64,000 nt of DNA from JAIBJN01 sp963775505 (GCA_963775505.1 CAVZIL010000008.1:372001-436000); one strand, 5' to 3'. Counted from the first letter of the stretch, positions 43,248 to 55,017 are shown. The notes: generated by a model from the sequence alone, not told the origin. Translations and numbers: made by a program.

Positions 43248-43385
43248 GCAGATGCTCCGCGCGCCGTAGCGGCACGACGGCGGTGCTCCCACTACCTTCG
43301 GCAGAAACCGCGCGCGGCCTTAGGGCTCAGACGCCTCGGTCGGCCCATCCGCGCTCCCCGACGCGGCCGACGTGGCCGGCCGGGC

Positions 43386-43613
43386 CTACGGCACGAGGCC
43401 GGAAGTCTCCTGCTCCTCCGCGATCCGAACGCGGACGTACAGACCGCCGGCCGGCGCTCGGCCGTATTCGACGCGGAGGGCCTGGTCCGGAACGTGCGCG
43501 AGCAGGTCGGCGTTTCGCTCGCGCCAGGCCCGGAACGCCGCGGCGGCACCCGGCGGGTCGAATGACGCCGCCAGTCGCGGGCGCGTCCCTATCGGCAGCA
43601 GCTCGCCGGACAC
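43386..43613 (-). CDS. Small hypothetical protein divergent from mfd
   Basis: A 75-residue protein from GTG 43613 (VSGELLPIGTRPRLAASFDP, then FRAWRERNADLLAHVPDQAL and GGLYVRVRIAEEQETSGLVP). It has a balanced, non-repetitive composition unlike the antisense shadows around it, and lies head to head with mfd, 75 bases apart. No family is recognised. Confidence 0.5.
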   Translation of the reverse strand: MSGELLPIGTRPRLAASFDPPGAAAAFRAWRERNADLLAHVPDQALRVEYGRAPAGGLYVRVRIAEEQETSGLVP

Positions 43614-43688
43614 GCGGCCATCGTACGGGCTGGGCTCCGGAGGCGGATACGATGACCCCCGGCGGAACCGGATGTTCCGCCCGTCGTC

Positions 43689-46904
<3,216 letters not shown>

Positions 46905-46912
46905 CTGCGCCC

Positions 46913-47965
46913 ATGTCTCTTTGGACTCGTCTGATAGCTCTTCTGGCTGCGCTCGCGCTTTGCGTGGCGGTCGTCGGCTGCGGCGGGGACGATGACGACG
47001 ACGACAGCCAGTCGGCGGACGTGCCGGCGGACGCGATCGCCGTCGTCGGCGACGTCGCGATCCCGAAGTCCGAGTACGACCGCCTCCTGAGCCAGGCGCA
47101 GACGACCTTCGAGCAGCGCGAGCAGGAGTTCCCCGCGGCCGGGACGCCCGAGTTCGCGCAGCTCCGGACCGCGATCGTCCGCAACCTCGTCGAGCAGGCC
47201 CAGTACGAGATCGCGGCGGAGGAGCTCGACATCACCGTCAGCGACGAGGAGGTCCAGACGCGCCTGGACGAGCTCAAGGAGCAGTACTTCGGCGGCGACG
47301 AGGAGGCCTACCAGGAGGAGCTCGAGAACACGGGCCAGACGGAGGAGCAGGTGGTGGAGGTGCTCCGCACGCGGATGCTCGCGGAGAAGATCTTCGAGCA
47401 GATCACGAGCGAGGTCGAGGTCACGGACGAAGACATCCAGGCCTACTACGAGGAGAACGGGCCGCAGTTCGAGCAGCCGGCGTCGCGCGACGTCCGACAT
47501 ATCCTCGTCAAGACGAAGGCGAAGGCCGACCAGATCCACCAGCAGCTCGAGAACGGCGCCGACTTCGCCAGGCTCGCGCGACAGTTCTCCGAGGATGAGT
47601 CCTCGGCAGAGCAGGGAGGCGACTTCACCGCGCAGCAAGGCGCGACCGTGGCGCCCTTCGACAAGGTGGCCTTCGAGCTCGAGACCGGCGAGCTCTCCCA
47701 GCCGGTGAAGACGCAGTTCGGCTGGCACGTGATCGAGGCCGTCGACGACGTCGAGGCCGCGTCCACCCAGGCCCTCGCCGACGTCGAGGAGCAGATCTCG
47801 TCCACGCTCCTCGAGCAGAAGAAGAACACCCGCATCCAGGAGTGGGTCCAGGAGCTTCAGGACCGCTTCGCCGACCAGATCGCCTACGCGCCCGGGTTCG
47901 AGCCTCCGCCGGAGACGGAGACGACCACCGGCGAGACGGAGCCGAGCCAGACCGAGACCGAGTAG
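46913..47965 (+). CDS. PrsA/SurA-like lipoprotein peptidyl-prolyl isomerase
   Basis: A 350-residue exported foldase: signal peptide with lipobox (IALLAALALCVAVVGCGG), an Asp-rich stretch, the SurA N-terminal helical domain, and a parvulin domain (RDVRHILVKTKAKADQIHQQ, FARLARQFSEDESSAEQGGD, GWHVIEAVDDVE). The tail is rich in Glu/Thr. It is anchored outside the membrane and helps fold exported proteins. It starts 8 bases after mfd, so the two are likely co-transcribed. Confidence 0.9.
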   Translation: MSLWTRLIALLAALALCVAVVGCGGDDDDDDSQSADVPADAIAVVGDVAIPKSEYDRLLSQAQTTFEQREQEFPAAGTPEFAQLRTAIVRNLVEQAQYEIAAEELDITVSDEEVQTRLDELKEQYFGGDEEAYQEELENTGQTEEQVVEVLRTRMLAEKIFEQITSEVEVTDEDIQAYYEENGPQFEQPASRDVRHILVKTKAKADQIHQQLENGADFARLARQFSEDESSAEQGGDFTAQQGATVAPFDKVAFELETGELSQPVKTQFGWHVIEAVDDVEAASTQALADVEEQISSTLLEQKKNTRIQEWVQELQDRFADQIAYAPGFEPPPETETTTGETEPSQTETE

Positions 47966-47969
47966 CGCC

Positions 47970-48776
47970 GTGGGCGGCGGCGAGGAGCTCGAACAGGCGC
48001 TCGTCGACCTGCAGGAGCTCGCCGAGCGGCTCCGCCGCGACTGCCCCTGGGACCGGGCCCAGACCGAGCGCACGATCGTCCCGCACACGGTCGAGGAGGC
48101 ATATGAGGTCGCCGACGCCGCCGGCGCCGGCAACGACGCCAAGCTCGCCGACGAGCTCGGAGATCTGCTCTTCCAGACCGTCTTCCTCGCGCTCCTGCTC
48201 GAGGAGCGGGGCGCAGGCGACCTCGCGGGAATCGCGCGCGGGATTCACGCGAAGCTGGTGCGCCGTCATCCGCACGTCTTCGGCGACGCGGAGCTGGCGA
48301 CCCCCGGGGCGGTGAAGGGCCGCTGGGAGGAGCTGAAGCGCGAGCAGGAGGAGCGGGAGGGGATCTTCCACGACGTCCCCGAGTCGCTGCCAGCCCTCCT
48401 CCGGGCCCGCAAGGTGCAGCGGCGCGCCGCCGCCGCGGGGTTCGACTGGCCCGACGCCGCCGGCCCGCTCGCCAAGATCCGCGAGGAGGCCGACGAGCTC
48501 GAGGCCGAGCTCGGCGCGGCCGGCCAGCCCGCCGCGGAGACCGAGCCCGCGCCGAGCGTCGTCGCGGAGATCGGCGACCTCCTCTTCACGGCCGTGAACC
48601 TCGCGCGGGCGCTGAACGTCGACCCCGAGCTGGCGCTGCGCGCGACGACCGCTCGCTTCGTCGAGCGCGTCGAGCGAGCGGCGGAGCTGGCCGAGCGCGA
48701 GGGGCGCGACTGGCACTCGCTCGAGCTGGAGGAGCAGGATCGCTACTACAGGCTCGCCAAGGAGGCGATGGCGTGA
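47970..48776 (+). CDS. mazG: MazG-type nucleoside triphosphate pyrophosphohydrolase
   Basis: A 268-residue protein with two MazG units: the first has RLRRDCPWDRAQTERTIVPH and EEAYEVADA followed by DELGDLLFQTVF (metal-binding Glu/Asp cluster), the second has EEADELEAEL and VVAEIGDLLFTAVNLARALN. It hydrolyses NTPs to NMP and pyrophosphate, limiting damaged or excess nucleotides. GTG 47970 follows the foldase stop after 4 bases, and the stop overlaps the enolase start. Confidence 0.93.
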   Translation: MGGGEELEQALVDLQELAERLRRDCPWDRAQTERTIVPHTVEEAYEVADAAGAGNDAKLADELGDLLFQTVFLALLLEERGAGDLAGIARGIHAKLVRRHPHVFGDAELATPGAVKGRWEELKREQEEREGIFHDVPESLPALLRARKVQRRAAAAGFDWPDAAGPLAKIREEADELEAELGAAGQPAAETEPAPSVVAEIGDLLFTAVNLARALNVDPELALRATTARFVERVERAAELAEREGRDWHSLELEEQDRYYRLAKEAMA

Positions 48777-50050
48777 AGATCACGACGGTCAAGGCCCGCC
48801 AGATCCTGGACTCCCGCGGCAATCCCACCGTCGAGGTCGAGGTCGGGCTCGACTCGGGCGTCGTCGGGCGGGCGGCCGTGCCGTCCGGCGCCTCGACGGG
48901 ACGTTTCGAGGCGGTCGAGCTCAGGGACGGCGACGCCGGCGCCTACCTGGGCAAGGGCGTCCTGCATGCCGTTGCGAACGTCGAGCGGGAGCTCGGGCCG
49001 GCGCTGGTGGGCCGCGACCCTGCCGACCAGGGGGCCGTCGACCGCCTCCTCCTCGACCTCGACGGGACGCCGAACAAGTCGCGGCTCGGCGCGAACGCCC
49101 TCCTCGGAGCCTCCCTCGCGGTGGCGAAGGCGGCGGCGCTCGACGCCGGCCTGCCGCTCTTCCGCTACCTCGGCGGCGAGGACGCCCAGGTCCTGCCCGT
49201 GCCGCTCATGAACGTGGTCAACGGCGGCGCCCACGCCCAGAACTCGCTCGACCTGCAGGAGTTCATGGTCGTGCCGGCGGGCGCGTCGTCCTTCTCGGAG
49301 GCCCTCCGGATCGGCGCGGAAACCTTCCACCGGCTGAGAGAGCTCCTCCACGAGCGCGGCCTCGCCACCGCGGTGGGCGACGAGGGAGGCTTCGCGCCGG
49401 ACCTGCCGTCGAGCGAGGAGGCGATCGCTGTCGTCCTCGAGGCGGCCGAGCGCGCCGGTCACGCCGAGAAGGTGGCGATCGCGCTCGACCCGGCGACCAC
49501 GGAGCTGGCCGAGGGCGGCCGCTACCGCCTGCCCGGCGAGGGGCTCGACCTCGACGCCGACGGCATGATCGCGCTCTGGGAGGGGCTCTGCGGCCGCTAT
49601 CCCGTCGTCTCCATCGAGGACGGGCTCGCCGAGGACGACTGGGACGGCTGGAAGCGTCTGACCGAGCGTCTCGGCGAGCGCGTTCAGCTGGTGGGCGACG
49701 ACCTCTTCGTCACCAACGTCGAGCGTCTCAGGCGGGGCATCGAGGCCGGCGTCGCCAACGCGATCCTCGTCAAGGTCAACCAGATCGGGACGCTGACCGA
49801 GACGCTCGATGCGATCGAGCTCGCGCGTGCGAGCGGCTACGCGGCGGTCATGTCCCATCGTTCCGGCGAGACCGAGGACACGACGATCGCCGACCTGGCG
49901 GTGGCGACAGGCGTCGGGCAGATCAAGACCGGGGCCCCCTCCAGGAGCGACCGCGTCGCGAAGTACAACCAGCTCCTGCGGATCGAGGAGGAGCTGGGCG
50001 AGGAGGCCGTGTACCCCGGCTGGTCGGCGTTCCCGCGCGCGGGGCGGTAG
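48773..50050 (+). CDS. eno: Enolase
   Basis: A 425-residue enolase: ARQILDSRGNPTVEVEV at the N-terminus, GASTGRFEAVELRDGD, VPLMNVVNGGAHAQNSLDLQ, GDEGGFAPDL, SIEDGLAEDDWDGW (metal Glu), VGDDLFVTN and LVKVNQIGTLTET with MSHRSGETEDTTIADLAVA containing catalytic residues. It interconverts 2-phosphoglycerate and phosphoenolpyruvate. The pyruvate kinase that uses its product is the next gene. It overlaps mazG by 4 bases. Confidence 0.97.
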   Translation: MKITTVKARQILDSRGNPTVEVEVGLDSGVVGRAAVPSGASTGRFEAVELRDGDAGAYLGKGVLHAVANVERELGPALVGRDPADQGAVDRLLLDLDGTPNKSRLGANALLGASLAVAKAAALDAGLPLFRYLGGEDAQVLPVPLMNVVNGGAHAQNSLDLQEFMVVPAGASSFSEALRIGAETFHRLRELLHERGLATAVGDEGGFAPDLPSSEEAIAVVLEAAERAGHAEKVAIALDPATTELAEGGRYRLPGEGLDLDADGMIALWEGLCGRYPVVSIEDGLAEDDWDGWKRLTERLGERVQLVGDDLFVTNVERLRRGIEAGVANAILVKVNQIGTLTETLDAIELARASGYAAVMSHRSGETEDTTIADLAVATGVGQIKTGAPSRSDRVAKYNQLLRIEEELGEEAVYPGWSAFPRAGR

Positions 50051-50066
50051 CGGCACGTCCGCGCGC

Positions 50067-50072
50067 TAACGT
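50067..50072 (+). promoter_or_regulatory. TAACGT -10 element, leaderless start of pyk
   Basis: TAACGT ends 7 bases before GTG 50080. It overlaps the alternative GTG 50071, which argues for 50080 as the true start. Confidence 0.45.
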
Positions 50073-50079
50073 GCGCGGT

Positions 50080-51498
50080 GTGATCGACGGGCTGCGCCGA
50101 ACGAAGATCGTCTGCACGATCGGCCCCGCCAGCTCGACTCCCGACCTGGTCGACCGGCTCGTCCAGGCCGGGATGGACGCGGCCCGGCTCAACTTCTCCC
50201 ACGGGACGCACGAGGAGCACGGGGAGCGCGCCCGGCTCGTGCGCGAGGCCCAGGAGCGGGCGGGGAGGCCGCTCGCCCTCATCGCCGACCTCCAGGGCCC
50301 GAAGCTACGGGTCGGCGACCTCGAGGTGCCGCGCATCGTCGTCGAGGGCGACACCGTGCACATCTCCGGGGAGGGTGCCGGCGCGCCGGGCGACCTCCCG
50401 GTGATGCCCGCCGTGCTCACGGAGGTGCTCCAGCCGGGCCACGAGGTGATGATCGACGACGGGCTCGTGCGCCTGCGCGTCGAGGAGACCGACGGCGAGC
50501 GCATCCGGGCGACGGTCGAGGTCGGCGGGGCGGTCGGGGCGCACAAGGGGGTCAACATCCCCGGGGTGCCGATCCCGGTCCCGTCGGTGACCGAGAAGGA
50601 TCTGCGCGACCTCGAGTTCGCGCTCTCGATCGGGGTGGACTACGTCGCCCTCTCGTTCGTCCGCTCGGCGGCGGACTGCCGCGGGCTGCGCGAGCTCCTG
50701 AACGCCGCGGACGCCAAGGCGCACGTCATCGCCAAGGTCGAGAAGGCGGAAGCCCTCGAGGAGCTGGACGCGATCGTGAGCTCCGCCGACGCCGTCATGG
50801 TCGCGCGCGGCGACCTCGGCGTCGAGATCGGCCCGGCGGCGGTCCCGCTCGTCCAGAAACGGATCATCCTCTGCGCGCTCGAGCACGGGAAGCCGGCGAT
50901 CACGGCGACGCAGATGCTGGAGTCGATGATCACGAAGCCCGAGCCGACCCGCGCCGAAGCGAGCGACGTCGCCAACGCGATCCTCGACGGCACCTCGGCG
51001 CTCATGCTCTCGGGCGAGACGGCCGTCGGCCAGTATCCGGTCGCGAGCGCCGCCTTCATGGACCGGATCGCGCGTGCGGTCGAGCCGAGCCTCGCCTACC
51101 GCCACGAGCTCGCCCAGGCGGCCGACCATCCCTTCCCCACGGTCGGCGAGGCGATGTCGAACGCGGCGTGCGACATCGCCGAGGTGCTCGGCGCCGCGGC
51201 CATCCTCGTGCCCACGTACAGCGGGCGCACGGCCTCGGCGGTCGCCCGCCATCGGCCGCGCCGCCCGATCATCGCCGTGACCCACAAGCGGCAGGCCGTC
51301 CAGCAGCTCGCGCTCGAGTGGGGCGTCGTGGCGGCCGAGATCGAGGAGGCGAAGAACGTCGAGGATCTCTGGACCCGCGCCCTCGACGCGGCGCGCGAGT
51401 CGGGCCTCGTCCATGCCGGCGACCGCATCGTCATCACGGCCGGCACGGCCGTGAACGTCCCCGGCACCACGAACGTGATCAAGGTCGAGACGGCGTAG
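50080..51498 (+). CDS. pyk: Pyruvate kinase
   Basis: A 472-residue pyruvate kinase: RRTKIVCTIGPASS, MDAARLNFSHGTHEEH, DLQGPKLRVG, AKVEKAEALEELDAIVSSAD with the catalytic Lys, VMVARGDLGVEIG and ATQMLESMITKPEPTRAEAS. It converts phosphoenolpyruvate and ADP to pyruvate and ATP. GTG 50080 is chosen (IDGLRRTKIV) because of a -10 element in the right place; GTG 50071 is in frame. Its position between eno and ftsB is an insertion into a common actinobacterial gene order. Confidence 0.96.
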   Translation: MIDGLRRTKIVCTIGPASSTPDLVDRLVQAGMDAARLNFSHGTHEEHGERARLVREAQERAGRPLALIADLQGPKLRVGDLEVPRIVVEGDTVHISGEGAGAPGDLPVMPAVLTEVLQPGHEVMIDDGLVRLRVEETDGERIRATVEVGGAVGAHKGVNIPGVPIPVPSVTEKDLRDLEFALSIGVDYVALSFVRSAADCRGLRELLNAADAKAHVIAKVEKAEALEELDAIVSSADAVMVARGDLGVEIGPAAVPLVQKRIILCALEHGKPAITATQMLESMITKPEPTRAEASDVANAILDGTSALMLSGETAVGQYPVASAAFMDRIARAVEPSLAYRHELAQAADHPFPTVGEAMSNAACDIAEVLGAAAILVPTYSGRTASAVARHRPRRPIIAVTHKRQAVQQLALEWGVVAAEIEEAKNVEDLWTRALDAARESGLVHAGDRIVITAGTAVNVPGTTNVIKVETA

Positions 51499-51591
51499 CT
51501 CGTCCGCGGCCGCGTGTCCGTCCGACGGCCTCTGTAGCCTCGCCCTTGCCCGAGAAGGAGGCTATGCCGTGCGGTCGAAGTCCGGACGCCC

Positions 51592-51963
51592 ATGGCCTCC
51601 CGGGCTTCTCGTCGACCCCAGCGGCGTCCACCTCGGCGGAAGACCCGCCGCATCGCCAGGCCGAGCCACGCGCTGCGCTGGATCGGGCTCGCCGTGCTCC
51701 TGGTCGTCGCCGTCGGCTACGTCCAGCCGCTGCGCGCCTACCAGGACGCGTCCGCAGACGTTGCGGTCCGCCAGGCCGATGTCGAGCAGCTCGCGAGCGC
51801 GAACGTGCAGCTCGAGCAGCGCATCGCCGAGACCCAGACGCCCGAGTTCGTCCAGCGCGAGGCCAGGAAGCTCACCCTCGTGCGGCCGGGCGAACGCCTC
51901 TTCATCGTCACGGGGATCGAGGAGTGGAAGAGGGAGCGGCGGGCGCGCGCTAGGAACTCGTAG
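51592..51963 (+). CDS. FtsB/DivIC-like septum formation initiator
   Basis: A 123-residue bitopic protein: basic cytoplasmic N-terminus (RRPQRRPPRRKTRRIARP), one transmembrane helix (about residues 30-46, WIGLAVLLVVAVGYVQPL), a short extracellular coiled coil (VAVRQADVEQLASANVQLEQ) and the family-typical ending FVQREARKLTLVRPGERLFI. It joins FtsL and FtsQ in the divisome. Its location after eno is the standard actinobacterial context for this gene. Confidence 0.88.
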   Translation: MASRASRRPQRRPPRRKTRRIARPSHALRWIGLAVLLVVAVGYVQPLRAYQDASADVAVRQADVEQLASANVQLEQRIAETQTPEFVQREARKLTLVRPGERLFIVTGIEEWKRERRARARNS

Positions 51964-51971
51964 GGCGCGGA

Positions 51972-51977
51972 TACGAT
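51972..51977 (+). promoter_or_regulatory. TACGAT -10 element, leaderless start of DUF501 gene
   Basis: TACGAT ends 6 bases before GTG 51984. Confidence 0.45.
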
Positions 51978-51983
51978 GATCTG

Positions 51984-52463
51984 GTGGACGACAGGACGGT
52001 GGTCTCCTGGCAGCTCGGGCGGCCCGCTCGCGCGTTCCGGCGGGTGGCCGTCCGCTGCCCGCACGGCTATCCCGCGGTTACGGAGCAGGCGCCGTTCGGC
52101 CCGGACGGAGAGCCGTTCCCGACCACCTACTACCTGACCTGCCCGTGGCTCGTGGCGGCGATCGCCACCCTCGAGGCTGCGGGCGGGGTCGAGCGTTGGT
52201 CGCGCGCCGCCGCCGAGGATCCGCGTCTGCGGGAGAGCCTCGCGCGTGCCGACCGGGAGCAGCGCGAGCTCCGACCCGAGCTCGACGTGGGGATCGGGGG
52301 GACGCGCTCGCCCGGCCCGCTCAAGTGCCTCCACGCGCACGCCGCCTTCGCGCTCGCCCGGCCCGGCTACGAGCTCGGCGAGGAGGTGCTAGCCGAGGCC
52401 GGCGAGCGCTGGTGCCCTGACGCGCGCTGCGGACGGGCTGCCGGGGAGGGAGTGGCCTCGTGA
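51984..52463 (+). CDS. DUF501-family protein
   Basis: A 159-residue protein matching DUF501: LGRPARAFRRVAVRCPHGYP, FPTTYYLTCPWLVAAIATLE, GIGGTRSPGPLKCLHAHAAF (the conserved G-x-K-CLHAH block) and a CPDARC ending. Several conserved Cys and His residues could bind a metal. The family is widespread next to ftsB in actinobacteria and has no established function. The stop overlaps the next start by 4 bases. Confidence 0.9.
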   Translation: MDDRTVVSWQLGRPARAFRRVAVRCPHGYPAVTEQAPFGPDGEPFPTTYYLTCPWLVAAIATLEAAGGVERWSRAAAEDPRLRESLARADREQRELRPELDVGIGGTRSPGPLKCLHAHAAFALARPGYELGEEVLAEAGERWCPDARCGRAAGEGVAS

Positions 52464-52773
52464 TGCTCGAGAGCGCGCGTCAGCAGTGGGACGAAGGGAA
52501 GCGACGCCTCGACGACGTCGGCGCCGAGACCGCCCGCGGGCGTCATCTCTGGCTGCTCGTGGAGGCCGTCCTCGCCGAGCTCCGGCGGCGCGTCGGCCAG
52601 ACCTTCACCCTCGCCGAGCTCGCCCGCGCCTACGACGGCTCCGAGGACTGGGTCCGCGACGTCGTCAGGCGCGCGGCCCCGCCGAAGGCTCGCGCGGGGA
52701 TCAGGGACGTGGCGCTCGTCCAGGACGCCGCCTTCGCGCATTACGCCCGGGGGCGAGCGACTACCGCCCGTGA
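52460..52773 (+). CDS. Small conserved-looking helical protein, one frameshift
   Basis: The frame from ATG 52460 reads MLESARQQWDEGKRRLDDVG, HLWLLVEAVLAELRRRVGQT and SEDWVRDVVRRAAPPKARAG. After AHYARG at about 52756 the run of five G appears one base short: restoring a G gives the ending ARGASDYRP with TGA at 52771-52773, which overlaps the GTG of the next gene, a natural end. Without it the frame runs on into Arg/Pro-rich nonsense until 53026. The restored protein has 104 residues. No family is recognised; an all-helical fold is predicted by eye. Confidence 0.6.
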
Positions 52774-53003
52774 GCGTCGGCGCCCCCCGGTCGTACCGAG
52801 CCCGCGAGGGCGACCGGCACCGCCGACCCTCGCCGGGTCGCCGGGCGCTGCGGTGGCTCGTCCGTCTGGCGGTGGTCGCCGCGGTCTTCGTCGCCGGGCT
52901 CGCCGTCGGCAGGGCACTCGAGAGCGCACCGAGCCCGGGCGGCTCGCAGACCATCGTCCGCACGCTCGACCCGCTCACGATCAGCCTCGCGAGCGCACGG
53001 TGA
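52770..53003 (+). CDS. Small single-pass membrane protein
   Basis: A 77-residue protein from GTG 52770: basic N-terminus (RAREGDRHRRPSPGRRALRW), one transmembrane helix (LVRLAVVAAVFVAGLAVGRA) and a short extracellular tail (PGGSQTIVRTLDPLTISLAS). It overlaps the preceding stop by 4 bases and probably shares its operon. No family is recognised. Confidence 0.62.
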   Translation: MSVGAPRSYRAREGDRHRRPSPGRRALRWLVRLAVVAAVFVAGLAVGRALESAPSPGGSQTIVRTLDPLTISLASAR

Positions 53004-53092
53004 CGGTGACGACGTCCGGTCGCTGAGAAGAACCTGGTCGGCGGACCAGGTAAAGAAAACTGAGGATTTGGTAGCTTTTTTCCAAGCGGCCC

Positions 53093-53698
53093 ATGCAAGA
53101 CGACCGACAGCGCGAGTCCGCGGGCGCACGTCGGCTGGCGGACGACGGTCGAGAGTGGCTCACCCTCGGCCAGGCAGCCGCGTTCCTCGGAGCGGCGCAG
53201 AGCACCGTGCGCAAGTGGGCAGACGGCGGGCGCCTGCCCACCTTCTACACGCCCGGGGGCCATCGGCGCTTTCGCCGGTCGGACCTGGAGGCGTTCCTGG
53301 CCGGCCCGCGCGGGGGGCCGCCGGCAACGCGTCCCGTGGCCGCGAGCGTCCTGGTCGTCGATGACGACGCCGGGCTCCGCGAGTTCGTCCGCGTGAACCT
53401 CGAGGCGGAGGGCTACTCGGTGCGCGAGGCGTCCAGCGCGAGCGAAGGCCTCGCCGCGCTGGACGAGGAGCCGCCCGACCTCATCCTGCTCGACGTCCTC
53501 ATGCCGCAGATGGACGGCTGGGAGATGCTCCGGCGCGTGCAGGAGCGTCATGGGGTCGACGCGATCCAGGTGATCATGTACAGCGGCACCGTCGAGGAGG
53601 CTGGGAAGGCCGAGGAGCGCGGCGCACGGGCGTTCATCGGCAAGCCGTTCGACCCGACCAAGCTCCTCGAGGCGACCAGGCAGCTGCTGCGCGCGTAG
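53093..53698 (+). CDS. Excisionase-type HTH fused to a response-regulator receiver
   Basis: A 201-residue protein. Residues 20-70 form a MerR/excisionase-like winged helix (EWLTLGQAAAFLGAAQSTVR, then GGHRRFRRSDLEAFL). Residues 86-201 form a receiver domain with the acidic pair at D90-D92, the phospho-acceptor D134 in LILLDVLMPQMDGWEML, Ser164 in IMYSG and Lys184 in FIGKPFD, so phosphorylation is plausible. The DNA-binding part precedes the receiver, the reverse of most response regulators. No histidine kinase lies nearby. The 89 bases upstream are unusually AT-rich (GGATTTGGTAGCTTTTTTCC), suggesting a promoter. Confidence 0.82.
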   Translation: MQDDRQRESAGARRLADDGREWLTLGQAAAFLGAAQSTVRKWADGGRLPTFYTPGGHRRFRRSDLEAFLAGPRGGPPATRPVAASVLVVDDDAGLREFVRVNLEAEGYSVREASSASEGLAALDEEPPDLILLDVLMPQMDGWEMLRRVQERHGVDAIQVIMYSGTVEEAGKAEERGARAFIGKPFDPTKLLEATRQLLRA

Positions 53699-53723
53699 AC
53701 GCAACGCGGATACTGACGGAGCC

Positions 53724-54302
53724 ATGCCCGTCCTCGGCGTAGCCGAGCTCGACCAGGACGTCTTCACCTGGGTCGTCGAGCATCGTGCTGCGCCGTTCGA
53801 CTGGCTCTTCGTGGCGCTGTCCGCGGTCGGGCAGGCGGGCCTGGTCTGGATCGTGCTCGCTCCGTTCCTCGCGCGCTGGGCGGGGAAGCCCGTGCTCTTC
53901 ACCACGCTCGTCACGGCCGCGACGGTCTGGACTGCCGACCTCCTGGCGGTCGTGTTGAAGGGCGTCTTCGACCGGGAGCGACCCTACGAGGTCGTGGCGG
54001 CCGCCGACCCGCTCCTGCGCTGGGACGTCGCCGGCTCGCTCCCCTCCGGGCACGCCGCCACGAGCGCGGCCGGAGCCTTCATCCTCGCCCACCTGCTCGG
54101 CCGCGGCGGTCTCTGGCTCGCGCTGCTCGCCGTCGCAATCGGCTTCTCACGGGTCTACGTGGGCGTCCACTACCCGTTCGACGTCCTGGCGGGCGCCGCG
54201 CTCGGCCTCGCCGTCGGCCTGATCTCCGCGACGCTCGTCAGGCGTCTTCGGTCGACTTCAGGAGCCCGGCCACGATCAGGAGCAGAGCGGCCAGAAGGCT
54301 GA
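53724..54302 (+). CDS. PAP2-family membrane phosphatase
   Basis: A 192-residue six-helix PAP2 protein with all three motifs: KGVFDRERPYE, SLPSGHAATSAAG (catalytic His) and SRVYVGVHYPFDVLAG. It resembles undecaprenyl-diphosphate or phosphatidate phosphatases. The Arg-rich C-terminus (TLVRRLRSTSGARPRSG) is cytoplasmic. The last 65 bases overlap the end of the convergent membrane protein gene. Confidence 0.85.
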   Translation: MPVLGVAELDQDVFTWVVEHRAAPFDWLFVALSAVGQAGLVWIVLAPFLARWAGKPVLFTTLVTAATVWTADLLAVVLKGVFDRERPYEVVAAADPLLRWDVAGSLPSGHAATSAAGAFILAHLLGRGGLWLALLAVAIGFSRVYVGVHYPFDVLAGAALGLAVGLISATLVRRLRSTSGARPRSGAERPEG

Positions 54303-54708
54303 GCCAGATGCCGATCCCGCGGCCGACCATGGGTTGGAACGCCTCGGGAATGTCGATCAGCCGGATGAGGACGAGGATCGTCGCCAGGAGGCCGAGGGCG
54401 GCGATCACGATTCCGTCGGGCACGCTCGGCGGCAGCTGGACGCCGAAGGCGCGCAGCGAGAGCAGGAGCAGCACGACGACGCCGATGACGAACACGAGCT
54501 TCCCGATCGTGCCGGTGTGCCAGCCGAGGACGGAGAGGTTGCCGCGGAGGTCGCCGGAGATCGAGTACCAGCCCATGAAGGCGCCGAGCGTGAGGACGAG
54601 CCCTGCGAGCCACGCGAGCAGCTCGCCGGTGCGCCAGAGGCCGGCCGCGCCGGTTGCCGCCGGGGGACGGGCCGCAGTCAACCCGCCTCGACTCGGCCCT
54701 TCCTCCAC
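54238..54708 (-). CDS. Four-helix membrane protein of unknown function
   Basis: A 156-residue protein from GTG 54708 with helices LLAWLAGLVLTLGAFMGWYS, GKLVFVIGVVVLLLLSLRAF, GIVIAALGLLATILVLIRLI and IGIWLSLLAALLLIVAGLLK. No charged active-site motif is visible. It lies 2 bases after the small membrane protein gene that precedes it, forming a two-gene operon that is convergent with and overlaps the PAP2 gene by 65 bases. Function unknown. Confidence 0.7.
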   Translation of the reverse strand: MEEGPSRGGLTAARPPAATGAAGLWRTGELLAWLAGLVLTLGAFMGWYSISGDLRGNLSVLGWHTGTIGKLVFVIGVVVLLLLSLRAFGVQLPPSVPDGIVIAALGLLATILVLIRLIDIPEAFQPMVGRGIGIWLSLLAALLLIVAGLLKSTEDA

Positions 54709-54710
54709 GG

Positions 54711-54974
54711 TTACAGCCCGAACACCGAGCCGATCGTCTCCCAGATCGACAGGCTGAGGAAGAGCGTCAGGAAGATCAGGAACCCGATGAGACCCAGGAA
54801 GCGGATCCCTGCGAGCCGCCTCTCTCGCTGGTGCTCGTGGAGAGCGTGACGCTTCGCCCGCTCCCGGCGCAGACGGCGTCGCACCGCATGCGGGTCGAGC
54901 GGCGGGTTGTCTGCGGGAACGTCCTCCTCCAGGACGTCCTCCCAGCGTTCGCGGCGGGGCGCGGGGGCGGCCAC
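54711..54974 (-). CDS. Small tail-anchored-like membrane protein
   Basis: An 87-residue protein from GTG 54974: a hydrophilic, strongly basic N-terminal part (APRRERWEDVLEEDVPADNP, VRRRLRRERAKRHALHEHQR) and one C-terminal transmembrane helix (FLGLIGFLIFLTLFLSLSIW). It resembles tail-anchored adaptor proteins but no family is recognised. It is divergent from the GAF-PP2C gene, with 55 bases between starts. Confidence 0.65.
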   Translation of the reverse strand: MAAPAPRRERWEDVLEEDVPADNPPLDPHAVRRRLRRERAKRHALHEHQRERRLAGIRFLGLIGFLIFLTLFLSLSIWETIGSVFGL

Positions 54975-55017
54975 GGCCGGATTCTTGCGGCTCGGGCCGG
55001 CTCCTGCAACCGGAGGC

